Below are positions 1 through 5,648 of a DNA stretch of 5,648 nucleotides, piece after piece. The notes under the pieces are model-generated. The model saw only the letters and a list, made by a program, of their open reading frames with translations. It searched no databases and was not told the origin of the DNA. Position 1 is the first letter of the stretch. Every line of letters starts with the position of its first letter. The DNA comes from an uncultured Collinsella sp. (lineage in GTDB: Bacteria; Actinomycetota; Coriobacteriia; Coriobacteriales; Coriobacteriaceae). Where the stretch lies: assembly GCA_900556515.1 (NCBI GenBank), contig USPH01000102.1, forward strand, positions 1-5,648, in the 5' to 3' direction. The translations under genes and the position numbers were made by a program.

Positions 1-94
1 CCGCCCAGGACGACAATTTGTCATTCAAAAGGCAAGGCATGACCAAAAGGTCTATGCCTCGCCTTTTTCATGCCAACTTGTACGTCCTGGACGG
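1..94. repeat. 94-nt imperfect palindrome (large foldback) at left edge
   Basis: The whole stretch folds on itself. The outer arm 1-12 pairs with 83-94: CCAGGACG at 5-12 matches CGTCCTGG at 83-90 exactly, and CCG at 1-3 pairs with CGG at 92-94 after one mismatch. An interrupted middle section follows (ACAA 13-16 with TTGT 78-81, TTG 18-20 with CAA 74-76, CAT 22-24 with ATG 70-72). The core arms are 27-44 and 49-67. The palindrome may extend left of the window. The inner part works as a terminator (separate entry). The extra outer arms are more than termination needs, so this may be an intergenic repeat or miniature element, or an RNA fold. That reading is inference; the pairing is directly visible. 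Confidence 0.7.
27..68 (+). terminator. Intrinsic terminator, probably bidirectional
   Basis: AAAAGGC (27-33) pairs with GCCTTTT (61-67), AGGCAT (35-40) with ATGCCT (54-59), and GACC (41-44) with GGTC (49-52). The stem is about 17 bp with one mismatch and one bulge, closed by an AAAA loop. Five T follow at 64-68 on the + strand, and the A run at 27-30 gives a T run on the - strand, so it could stop transcription both ways. It would end an upstream gene outside the window and shield the UPF0371 gene from read-through. Confidence 0.75.
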
Positions 95-105
95 CGCTCG
101 CTGTC

Positions 106-148
106 CGTCCTCTGCCTGCGGCGCTTTCCATTGTTGGTGCAGAGGGCG
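106..148. other. 10-bp stem-loop in the leading intergenic region
   Basis: CGTCCTCTGC at 106-115 pairs with GCAGAGGGCG at 139-148, with one U·G pair. The 23-nt loop contains most of the first copy of the direct repeat described separately. No T run follows, so it is not a terminator. The role is unknown; it may belong to a structured intergenic element spanning about 1-313. Confidence 0.45.
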
Positions 149-220
149 CTTTGCCTACTCTGGCGGGCTTTCGCTGGCTTATGCTCAACCTGCGACGTTT
201 CCATTATTGATACAAAGGCC
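116..220. repeat. Pair of diverged direct repeats (116-147 and 190-220)
   Basis: The two copies lie 74 nt apart. Both run CTGCG-R-CG-TTTCCATT-R-TTG-R-T-R-CA-R-A-GG, where R is G in copy 1 and A in copy 2. About 25 of 32 positions match. Five of the six substitutions are G in the first copy and A in the second, with one single-base gap. A short GGCGCTTT motif also recurs at 120 and 145. This looks like an old duplication inside an intergenic repeat and not like coding sequence. No function can be assigned. Confidence 0.55.
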
Positions 221-244
221 AGGTTTGTTTGAACCAAAAAGGGG

Positions 245-313
245 AAGTTGCGGTGGAATAGTTCCTGTTTGGCCGTCTTGAGGGGTTAAACGGGAACTAT
301 TTCACCGCAACTT
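245..313. repeat. 26-bp inverted repeat (long hairpin) upstream of the UPF0371 promoter
   Basis: The left arm 245-270 (begins AAGTTGCGGTG) and right arm 288-313 (ends CACCGCAACTT) are complementary at all 26 positions if two G·U pairs are allowed. Four further pairs (271-274 with 284-287, two of them G·U) leave a 9-nt loop. The + strand has no T run after the stem. On the - strand the stem is followed by CCCC and then TTTTT (complement of 236-244), so it could end transcription arriving from the right. Arm length and symmetry also fit an intergenic repeat family. I cannot test copy number from this window. Confidence 0.7.
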
Positions 314-375
314 ATCGATGGCGTGTTTGGTTGGTGCCAGTTGATTGCTTGGGCGTTGGGGAGGGTCTGCTCCGT

Positions 376-381
376 TATAAT
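376..381 (+). promoter_or_regulatory. Promoter -10 box for the UPF0371 gene
   Basis: A perfect TATAAT hexamer sits 39 nt before the start codon. No good -35 lies at 16-18 bp. The nearest TTG-type hexamers are TTGGGC at 349 (21-bp spacer) and TTGGGG at 356 (14-bp spacer), so the -35 is weak or an activator may help. The predicted transcript starts near 388 and leaves a leader of about 33 nt. Confidence 0.55.
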
Positions 382-410
382 CGCCTAGAACATTAATTGG
401 AAACGGGACG

Positions 411-414
411 GGAG
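411..414 (+). promoter_or_regulatory. Ribosome binding site fixing the UPF0371 start
   Basis: GGAG at 411-414, 6 nt before ATG at 421, supports that ATG. The frame is also open from a TTG at 397, but nothing resembling a ribosome binding site precedes it, and the family signature begins with residues after 421. Confidence 0.6.
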
Positions 415-420
415 CCATAC

Positions 421-1902
421 ATGCGCCAGGGTTTCGACAACGCGAAGTATATCGAGCTGCAGGCTGCTCACATTAAGGAGCGCATCTCACAGTTTGGTGG
501 CAAGCTCTATTTGGAGTTTGGCGGCAAGCTGTTCGATGACTATCATGCGAGCCGCGTGCTGCCGGGTTTTGAACCGGACAGCAAGTTCCGCATGCTCAAG
601 AGCATCGCCGACGATGTCGAGGTTATCATCGCGATCAACGCGAACCACATCGAGAAAAACAAGGCTCGCGGTGACCTTGGCATTACCTATGACGAGGATG
701 TGCTGCGCCTGGTTGACTTGTTCCGCGGCAACGGCTTTGCCGTCGCGGCTGTGGTCATCACCCAGTACGCCGGCCAGCCTGCTGCCGATGTGTTCCGCAA
801 CCGCCTGAACGCGCTCGGCATTCCTGCCAAGCTGCACTATCCCATCGAGGGCTACCCGCACGATGTCGATCTGATCGTGTCCGATGATGGCTACGGCAAG
901 AACGAGTTTGTCGAGACCACGCGTCCGCTCGTTGTCGTGACGGCACCCGGCCCCGGCTCGGGCAAGCTCGCCACTTGCCTCTCGCAGCTGTATCACGAGC
1001 ATAAGCACGGTACCGCCGCCGGCTATGCCAAGTTCGAGACCTTCCCGGTCTGGAATCTTCCTCTGACGCATCCGGTCAATATTGCCTACGAGGCCGCCAC
1101 GGCTGACCTCGACGACGCCAATATCATCGATTCGTTCCACCTTGAGGCCTACAACAAGACCACGGTCAACTACAACCGCGACGTCGAGGCCTTCCCGGTG
1201 GTCCGTGCTCTGATGGAAAAGATTCTGGGCAAGAGCCCCTACCAGAGTCCTACGGACATGGGCGTCAATATGGTCGGCTTTGCCATCACCGATGACGATG
1301 CCTGCCGCGACGCTTCCAAGATGGAGATCGTCCGCCGCTACTTTACCGCGGTCGAAAATGTGCGCCGTACCGGCGTGGGCGATGAGCAAGTCGACCGTCT
1401 CAAGATTATTATGAAGAAAGCCGGCATCGATAAGAACTACTCACCGGCGCGCTCGGCGGCCCTCACCAGGGAGCAGCTGACGGGTGGTCCCGTGGGTGCC
1501 ATGGTCATGCCCGATGGCTCCGTGGTGACCGGTAAGACCTCCACGCGCCTGGGTGCCGCAAGTTCGCTCATTATGAACGCCCTCAAGCATGTCTCGGGCG
1601 TCGACCTTGAGCTCGAGGTCATTAGCGATGAGGCGATCGAGCCCATCAGCAAGCTCAAGACGCATTTCCTGGGCAGCAAAAACCCGCGCCTCCACACCGA
1701 CGAGACACTTATGGCGCTGTCGATCACCTCGGCCACGAGTGAGACGGCCGCTCGCGTCCTTTCGGGCCTGGAGCAGCTGCGCGGTTGCGATGCCTTCTTT
1801 AGCGTGATTATCTCGCCGACGGACGAGACGGTACTGCGCAAACTTGGTATCAACGTGTGCTGTGAGCCCAAGTTTGAGCGCCGCGGTTTCTTCCATCGCT
1901 AA
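421..1902 (+). CDS. UPF0371 / DUF1846 family protein
   Basis: Predicted 493-residue soluble protein without signal peptide or membrane segments. It starts MRQGFDNAKYIELQ and ends EPKFERRGFFHR, and I recognise the whole as the UPF0371 (DUF1846) family; its length fits the usual 490-505 residues. Visible marks are an N-terminal FGGKLYLEFGGKLFDDYHASRVLPGF segment (split by family, not by me), a glycine-rich loop APGPGSGK at residues 175-182, and conserved HEHKHG and FHLEAYN stretches soon after it. The loop resembles a nucleotide-binding P-loop but is not a canonical Walker A. The family's biochemical role is not established as far as I know, so no reaction is assigned. The gene has its own promoter and its own terminator at 1937-1969, so it is probably monocistronic. 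Codon use is rich in GC-ending codons like pyrG, consistent with a resident, well-expressed gene. Confidence 0.9.
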   Translation: MRQGFDNAKYIELQAAHIKERISQFGGKLYLEFGGKLFDDYHASRVLPGFEPDSKFRMLKSIADDVEVIIAINANHIEKNKARGDLGITYDEDVLRLVDLFRGNGFAVAAVVITQYAGQPAADVFRNRLNALGIPAKLHYPIEGYPHDVDLIVSDDGYGKNEFVETTRPLVVVTAPGPGSGKLATCLSQLYHEHKHGTAAGYAKFETFPVWNLPLTHPVNIAYEAATADLDDANIIDSFHLEAYNKTTVNYNRDVEAFPVVRALMEKILGKSPYQSPTDMGVNMVGFAITDDDACRDASKMEIVRRYFTAVENVRRTGVGDEQVDRLKIIMKKAGIDKNYSPARSAALTREQLTGGPVGAMVMPDGSVVTGKTSTRLGAASSLIMNALKHVSGVDLELEVISDEAIEPISKLKTHFLGSKNPRLHTDETLMALSITSATSETAARVLSGLEQLRGCDAFFSVIISPTDETVLRKLGINVCCEPKFERRGFFHR

Positions 1903-1936
1903 GTTTGAAGCACCGCGGTAATTGCATTGCATTTTG

Positions 1937-1969
1937 GCCGTATCGGGTTAGCGCCCGGTACGGCTTTTT
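1937..1969 (+). terminator. Intrinsic terminator of the UPF0371 gene
   Basis: GCCGTATCGGG (1937-1947) pairs with CCCGGTACGGC (1954-1964): 11 bp with one U·G pair and a 6-nt loop TTAGCG. TTTTT follows directly at 1965-1969. It lies 35 nt after the UPF0371 stop codon and separates that gene from the winged-helix gene. Confidence 0.9.
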
Positions 1970-2035
1970 GATCAATAAAGCGCCTATTTCGGCGAAAAAT
2001 AGCTGTTTACCTGCCTAGAGACAATTTGAGCGGTA

Positions 2036-2041
2036 TACAAT
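2036..2041 (+). promoter_or_regulatory. Candidate -10 box for the winged-helix gene
   Basis: TACAAT (within TATACAAT) is the best -10 match in the gap after the UPF0371 terminator. No convincing -35 lies 16-18 bp upstream; TTTACC at 2006 is 24 bp away. A short inverted pair CGGT/ACCG (2031-2034 and 2043-2046) brackets the box and could be part of an operator, but four base pairs is weak evidence. The leader would be about 110 nt, long enough for control elements. Confidence 0.4.
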
Positions 2042-2074
2042 AACCGTAACTGTTTCATCCTTAGCGGGATGCCG

Positions 2075-2100
2075 CATGATGGATATTACCTGCCATCGTG
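2075..2100 (+). other. Leader hairpin before the winged-helix gene
   Basis: CATGATGG (2075-2082) pairs with CCATCGTG (2093-2100), 8 bp with one U·G pair and a 10-nt loop. It lies in the presumed 5' leader, 58 nt before the ATG, with no T run after it. It overlaps the beginning of a 17-codon open frame at 2076-2129. It may be chance; a regulatory role is speculative. Confidence 0.25.
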
Positions 2101-2147
2101 AGGTGTGTCGGTCGCGCACGGCGCGTTAGATGCTCGTGCTCGGTTTG

Positions 2148-2153
2148 AGGAGG
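2148..2153 (+). promoter_or_regulatory. Strong ribosome binding site deciding the winged-helix start
   Basis: AGGAGG, 5 nt before ATG at 2159, is the best Shine-Dalgarno sequence in the window. It argues against the in-frame GTG at 2105, which would add 18 residues and has no suitably spaced site. Confidence 0.8.
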
Positions 2154-2158
2154 CTGCT

Positions 2159-2497
2159 ATGGCGGGCAAGGGTCGTGCGAGTGTCAACGATATGAAGCGT
2201 GTCGAGGTGCTGGTGTTGATGGAGATCGACCAGCAAACCAAAGACAATGGCGGGCCGTATGGTTTCTCGCGCAAAACGCTTGCCGAGCGCGTGGGGGTTT
2301 CGCCGTATCGTGCCCGCGCCGCAATCGATCGCTTGGATTCCGAAGGCATGATTGATGTCGTCTCGCGTTATAGCGACGACGGCGGTCAGCTTGCAAATGG
2401 CATTTGCCTCACCGAACGTGGCGAGTGGTATCTTGAGGGCGTCCGTACCGGCATGCTCGTTCAAGAAATGCTTGAGGACGAGGTTGCTGATCGATAG
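2159..2497 (+). CDS. Small winged helix-turn-helix DNA-binding protein
   Basis: Predicted 112-residue cytosolic protein. Residues 12-27 form a likely first helix (MKRVEVLVLMEIDQQT). Residues 36-46 (FSRKTLAERVG) and 48-63 (SPYRARAAIDRLDSEG) read as a helix-turn-helix with an arginine-rich recognition helix. Residues 64-85 (MIDVVSRYSDDGGQLANGICLT) look like the two-stranded wing. A C-terminal helix (86-112), rich in Glu, may serve dimerisation. The pattern is that of a MarR-like or generic winged-helix regulator, but I recognise no named family, effector site or metal ligands. It has a near-ideal ribosome binding site and terminators on both sides, so it is transcribed alone. It could act on its own promoter or on the neighbouring pyrG promoter; that is inference from position only. 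Confidence 0.8.
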   Translation: MAGKGRASVNDMKRVEVLVLMEIDQQTKDNGGPYGFSRKTLAERVGVSPYRARAAIDRLDSEGMIDVVSRYSDDGGQLANGICLTERGEWYLEGVRTGMLVQEMLEDEVADR

Positions 2498-2520
2498 CAG
2501 CATGTAACCCTTGCCACAGC

Positions 2521-2550
2521 GACGTCGCCTGGGAAACCGGGCGGCGTTTT
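2521..2550 (+). terminator. Intrinsic terminator of the winged-helix gene
   Basis: CGTCGCCTGG (2523-2532) pairs with CCGGGCGGCG (2537-2546) with two U·G pairs, closed by a GAAA tetraloop, and A2522-T2547 extends it. TTTTGTTT follows from 2547. It lies 23 nt after the stop codon and separates this gene from pyrG. Confidence 0.85.
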
Positions 2551-2568
2551 GTTTCAAGATTGAGAAAT

Positions 2569-2592
2569 GCAATCGCATGCGAGAAAAATTGC
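2569..2592. promoter_or_regulatory. Candidate operator upstream of pyrG
   Basis: A perfect 10-bp palindrome TCGCATGCGA (2573-2582) is flanked by inverted GCAAT (2569-2573) and ATTGC (2588-2592). The right flank overlaps the likely -35 hexamer (TTGCGA, 2589-2594), a position where a bound protein could block RNA polymerase. The binding protein is unknown; the winged-helix product encoded just upstream is one candidate. Confidence 0.4.
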
Positions 2593-2620
2593 GAACGGTC
2601 CGCGGCGCGAGTATTACAAT
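2589..2620 (+). promoter_or_regulatory. Probable pyrG promoter
   Basis: TTGCGA (2589-2594, four of six matches to TTGACA) precedes TACAAT (2615-2620, five of six matches to TATAAT) by 20 bp. Reading the -10 as TATTAC (2612-2617) gives the ideal 17-bp spacer but a poorer box. Transcription would start near 2624-2628, giving a leader of about 50 nt. Confidence 0.55.
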
Positions 2621-2625
2621 GAAGA

Positions 2626-2657
2626 CCCGTAAGATGTGGATAAACAACTTCTACGGG
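2626..2657 (+). other. pyrG leader hairpin
   Basis: CCCGTA (2626-2631) pairs perfectly with TACGGG (2652-2657) around a 20-nt loop, at or very near the predicted transcript 5' end. No T run follows, so it is not an attenuator-type terminator, and it ends 6 nt before the ribosome binding site. It may stabilise the mRNA or tune translation. The initial transcribed bases are not the GGGC used in the known CTP-sensing attenuation of pyrG in Bacillus. Confidence 0.4.
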
Positions 2658-2669
2658 AAGCGCAGGTAA

Positions 2670-4337
<1,668 letters not shown>

Positions 4338-4339
4338 GG

Positions 4340-5281
4340 GTGCCGGCGAATAAGGAACATACCGAAGCTACTCCCTCGTCGCTCGCCGTGGCGGCGGGGG
4401 AGTATCTCGATTACCTCGCGGTCGAGCGGGGTTTGGCGCGCAACACGATTGCGGCCTATCGTCGTGACCTGACGACGTACTGCGCCTATCTGGAGCGGGC
4501 GGGTATTGTGTCTTTTGAAGAGGTGACTCGTCAGATCGTGGAGGGCTTTGTCGCCGACCGTCGCGATGGGGGCTATTCGGATGCCTCGGTGGAGCGTGCG
4601 CTTGCGGCCGTGAAGGGCCTGCATGCCTTTTTGGTGCGCGATGGGGCTGTGGCCCAAAATCCAACGGCGGCGTTGCGCCTTCCTAAAAAGGCTGATCGTT
4701 TGCCGGAGTATCTATCGGTGGAGGATGTCTCGGCGCTGCTCGATCAAGACTTCCCCGAGGGCGAGATGGGCTTGCGCGACCATGCCATCTTGGAAGTGCT
4801 CTACGGATGCGGTTTGCGTGTGAGCGAGTTGGTGGGGCTCGATGTGGGCGATATCCATATCGACGATGGCTTTGTACTCGTTCGCGGTAAGGGCTCAAAG
4901 GAACGCCTGTCCCCACTGGTGGGAAGCGCGGCGCGAGCTCTGACGCTCTATGTAACTGAGGGACGTTCTCGCTTGGCGGCCCATGCCCGCGGAACCGAGA
5001 CCTCGGCGGTCTTTTTAAATAAGAACGGACGTCGCCTGTCGCGCCAGGCCGTGCATGCGATATGCGAGCGGTATGGGCGTCAGGTGGGGCTGGTGGGGCT
5101 CCATCCCCATACCTTGCGCCACTCCTTTGCCACCCACATGCTCGCGGGCGGTGCCGACCTGCGTGTGCTGCAGGAGATTTTGGGCCATGCCGATATTTCG
5201 ACCACGCAGGTCTACACGCATGTCGACCGAACACAACTGACCGAGGTCTATCTGGCGGCGCATCCGCTAGCACATCGCTAG
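4340..5281 (+). CDS. xerD: Tyrosine recombinase, XerD-type
   Basis: Site-specific recombinase that, with a partner or alone, resolves chromosome dimers at dif. Predicted 313 residues, near the usual 295-310. An N-terminal SAM-like core-binding domain (about 15-105) precedes the catalytic domain (about 125-310). All catalytic residues are visible: Arg160 in GCGLRVSEL, Lys184 in VRGKGSKER, His257 and Arg260 in HTLRH, His283 in GHADISTTQ and nucleophile Tyr292 in VYTHV. The C-terminal YLAAHPLAHR is typical of Xer proteins. The start is GTG, 2 nt after the pyrG stop, with only a poor ribosome binding site (CGGA at 4330-4333), so translation is probably coupled to pyrG. The frame stays open upstream into pyrG to 4187, but that part is out-of-frame pyrG coding. 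Its codons (GGG, TTG, GTG) are less optimised than those of pyrG. XerC or a single-Xer system cannot be excluded; XerD is favoured by overall similarity. Confidence 0.92.
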   Translation: MPANKEHTEATPSSLAVAAGEYLDYLAVERGLARNTIAAYRRDLTTYCAYLERAGIVSFEEVTRQIVEGFVADRRDGGYSDASVERALAAVKGLHAFLVRDGAVAQNPTAALRLPKKADRLPEYLSVEDVSALLDQDFPEGEMGLRDHAILEVLYGCGLRVSELVGLDVGDIHIDDGFVLVRGKGSKERLSPLVGSAARALTLYVTEGRSRLAAHARGTETSAVFLNKNGRRLSRQAVHAICERYGRQVGLVGLHPHTLRHSFATHMLAGGADLRVLQEILGHADISTTQVYTHVDRTQLTEVYLAAHPLAHR

Positions 5282-5314
5282 CACCTTGCTGACCTGCATA
5301 TTTATAGGTATTTG

Positions 5315-5384
5315 GGGACGGGCCCCAGATTGCCGCGGCGTGCTTTTGCGCGCGCAGGGGCGATCTGGGGCCCGTCCCATTTTT
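5315..5384 (+). terminator. Very strong terminator of the pyrG-xerD unit
   Basis: The left arm 5315-5334 (GGGACGGGCCCCAGATTGCC) and right arm 5359-5378 pair over 20 bp with a single U·G. The interior holds a second 6-bp stem (5338-5343 with 5348-5353) capped by TTTT. After A5379, TTTTT follows at 5380-5384. It begins 33 nt after the xerD stop. The arms are far longer than termination needs, and each contains the self-complementary GGGCCC (5319-5326 region and 5368-5373), which suggests a repeated intergenic cassette co-opted as terminator. Confidence 0.9.
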
Positions 5385-5480
5385 CGTCACTTGTCGTCGC
5401 GGTGGTGGACCGAATGTGCCTTGGGTGGGGGAGTTTGGGGGCGATGTGAACGGCATGTAAAGGGACGCAAAAATCGCCTC

Positions 5481-5536
5481 AAGGTCAACTTGAAGGTTGA
5501 GGTTGAAAGGCGGGGTGCCACAGGTGGCATCCCGCC
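5481..5536. repeat. Hexamer repeat followed by a 12-bp hairpin
   Basis: GGTCAA at 5483, GGTTGA at 5495 and GGTTGA at 5501 recur with spacings of 12 and 6 nt. The hairpin follows: 5509-5520 (GGCGGGGTGCCA) pairs with 5525-5536 (TGGCATCCCGCC), one U·G, loop CAGG. No T run follows on the + strand; on the - strand only TTT follows, so it is at best a weak terminator for a gene arriving from the right. The combination looks like an intergenic repeat unit; its role is unknown. Confidence 0.45.
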
Positions 5537-5544
5537 GTTGCTGT

Positions 5545-5564
5545 AAACACAACATATTGTGTTT
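5545..5564. promoter_or_regulatory. AT-rich perfect palindrome, operator-like
   Basis: AAACACAA (5545-5552) and TTGTGTTT (5557-5564) are perfect inverted arms around CATA. The size suits a dimeric repressor site. It sits in AT-rich DNA just left of the LexA-like box and probably in the control region of a gene beyond the contig end. Too AT-rich and too short for a terminator. Confidence 0.4.
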
Positions 5565-5565
5565 T

Positions 5566-5579
5566 CGAACATATGCTTG
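5566..5579. promoter_or_regulatory. LexA-box-like site
   Basis: CGAACATATGCTTG matches the Gram-positive LexA (DinR) consensus CGAACRNRYGTTYC at all but two positions (C for T at 5576 and G for C at 5579). The left half is perfect. A LexA box here would put an unseen neighbouring gene under SOS control, but a single imperfect match can arise by chance. Confidence 0.35.
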
Positions 5580-5609
5580 GGGGTGTTTTGCGATATATGG
5601 TGGGTGGAG

Positions 5610-5648
5610 CTGTCTCTTATACACATCTGACGCTGCCGACGAAGCTAG
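5610..5648. other. Nextera/Tn5 sequencing adapter contamination (artefact)
   Basis: CTGTCTCTTATACACATCT (5610-5628) is the Tn5 mosaic end, and GACGCTGCCGACGA (5629-5642) is the rest of the Nextera Read 1 transposase adapter, in reverse complement. The final AGCTAG (5643-5648) lies where the i5 index begins and fits the first six bases of the reverse complement of index S515 as I remember it (TTCTAGCT). This is read-through left untrimmed in the assembly, so genomic DNA ends at 5609. Reverse-strand frames starting here read MCIRDS or MYKRQ, which are artefact peptides. Confidence 0.98.

Larger units (their letters stand above)
5385..5609. other. Non-coding region downstream of xerD
   Basis: No gene is supported here. 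Open frames across it have biased composition, lack ribosome binding sites, and cross the terminator or the adapter. The left part (5423-5441) has three G runs, short of a canonical quadruplex. The right part holds hexamer repeats with a hairpin (5481-5536) and two palindromic sites (5545-5579). It would be the space before the next gene, which lies beyond the end of the genomic sequence. Confidence 0.6.

Noticed and set aside
52..237. 61-codon - strand frame in the same region
   Set aside because: Composition is biased, it overlaps the repeats, and no family is recognisable; probably chance within a repeat.
18..281. 87-codon + strand frame in the leading intergenic region
   Set aside because: It crosses a terminator, the palindrome and the repeats, has many Cys/Trp/Arg, and no ribosome binding site.
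487..1389. 300-codon open frame on the - strand opposite the UPF0371 gene
   Set aside because: Shadow of a well-supported gene with low-complexity, unrecognisable product and no ribosome binding site.
2105..2158. GTG at 2105 as start of the winged-helix protein
   Set aside because: AGGAGG with 5-nt spacing before ATG 2159 is far better, and the added 18 residues show no conserved feature.
5423..5441. G-quadruplex
   Set aside because: Only three runs of three or more G are present within a short span; a canonical motif needs four.
5286..5546. 86-codon + strand frame after xerD
   Set aside because: It runs through the strong terminator and hairpins with no ribosome binding site.
5545..5564. 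dif site for the Xer recombinase
   Set aside because: Arms are 8 bp with a 4-nt centre, whereas dif has about 11-bp arms with a 6-8 bp centre, and the sequence does not resemble known dif sites.
4683..5624. 313-codon - strand frame starting MYKRQ
   Set aside because: Its start lies inside the sequencing adapter and the rest is antisense to xerD and its terminator.

Overview
The window is moderately GC-rich (roughly 60 % by eye) and carries a normal set of bacterial chromosomal genes, all on the + strand. Gene content, codon use and protein style (a UPF0371/DUF1846 protein, a short winged-helix protein, CTP synthase, a XerD-type recombinase) suggest a gut actinobacterium of class Coriobacteriia, probably Collinsella or a relative. 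That placement is a judgement from recognition, not from a search.

Layout. Bases 1-420 hold no convincing gene. They contain three foldback or repeat modules: a 94-nt imperfect palindrome with a terminator at its core, a pair of diverged direct repeats, and a 26-bp inverted repeat. A promoter with a perfect TATAAT follows. Bases 421-1902 encode a UPF0371 (DUF1846) protein, closed by a clear intrinsic terminator. Bases 2159-2497 encode a 112-residue winged-helix DNA-binding protein as a single-gene unit with its own terminator. Next come a pyrG control region (palindrome, promoter, leader hairpin), pyrG (CTP synthase, 2676-4337) and, 2 nt after its stop, a xerD-like tyrosine recombinase (4340-5281). 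The pyrG-xerD pair ends at a very strong hairpin terminator. Bases 5385-5609 are non-coding and hold a hexamer repeat, a 12-bp hairpin and two palindromic operator-like sites, one close to the Gram-positive LexA box.

The last 39 bases (5610-5648) are not biological. They are the Tn5 mosaic end plus the Nextera transposase adapter, followed by six bases that fit the start of an i5 index. Genomic sequence therefore ends at 5609, and the right edge is a contig end with untrimmed read-through. The large palindrome at the left edge may be why assembly stopped there.

How the genes work together. pyrG makes CTP for nucleic acid and phospholipid synthesis. XerD-type recombinases resolve chromosome dimers. 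Their tight spacing suggests co-transcription, not a shared pathway. The winged-helix gene sits just upstream of pyrG and could be an unrelated local regulator. I see no defence, secretion or biosynthetic system. The points worth following are the intergenic structures and the adapter artefact.
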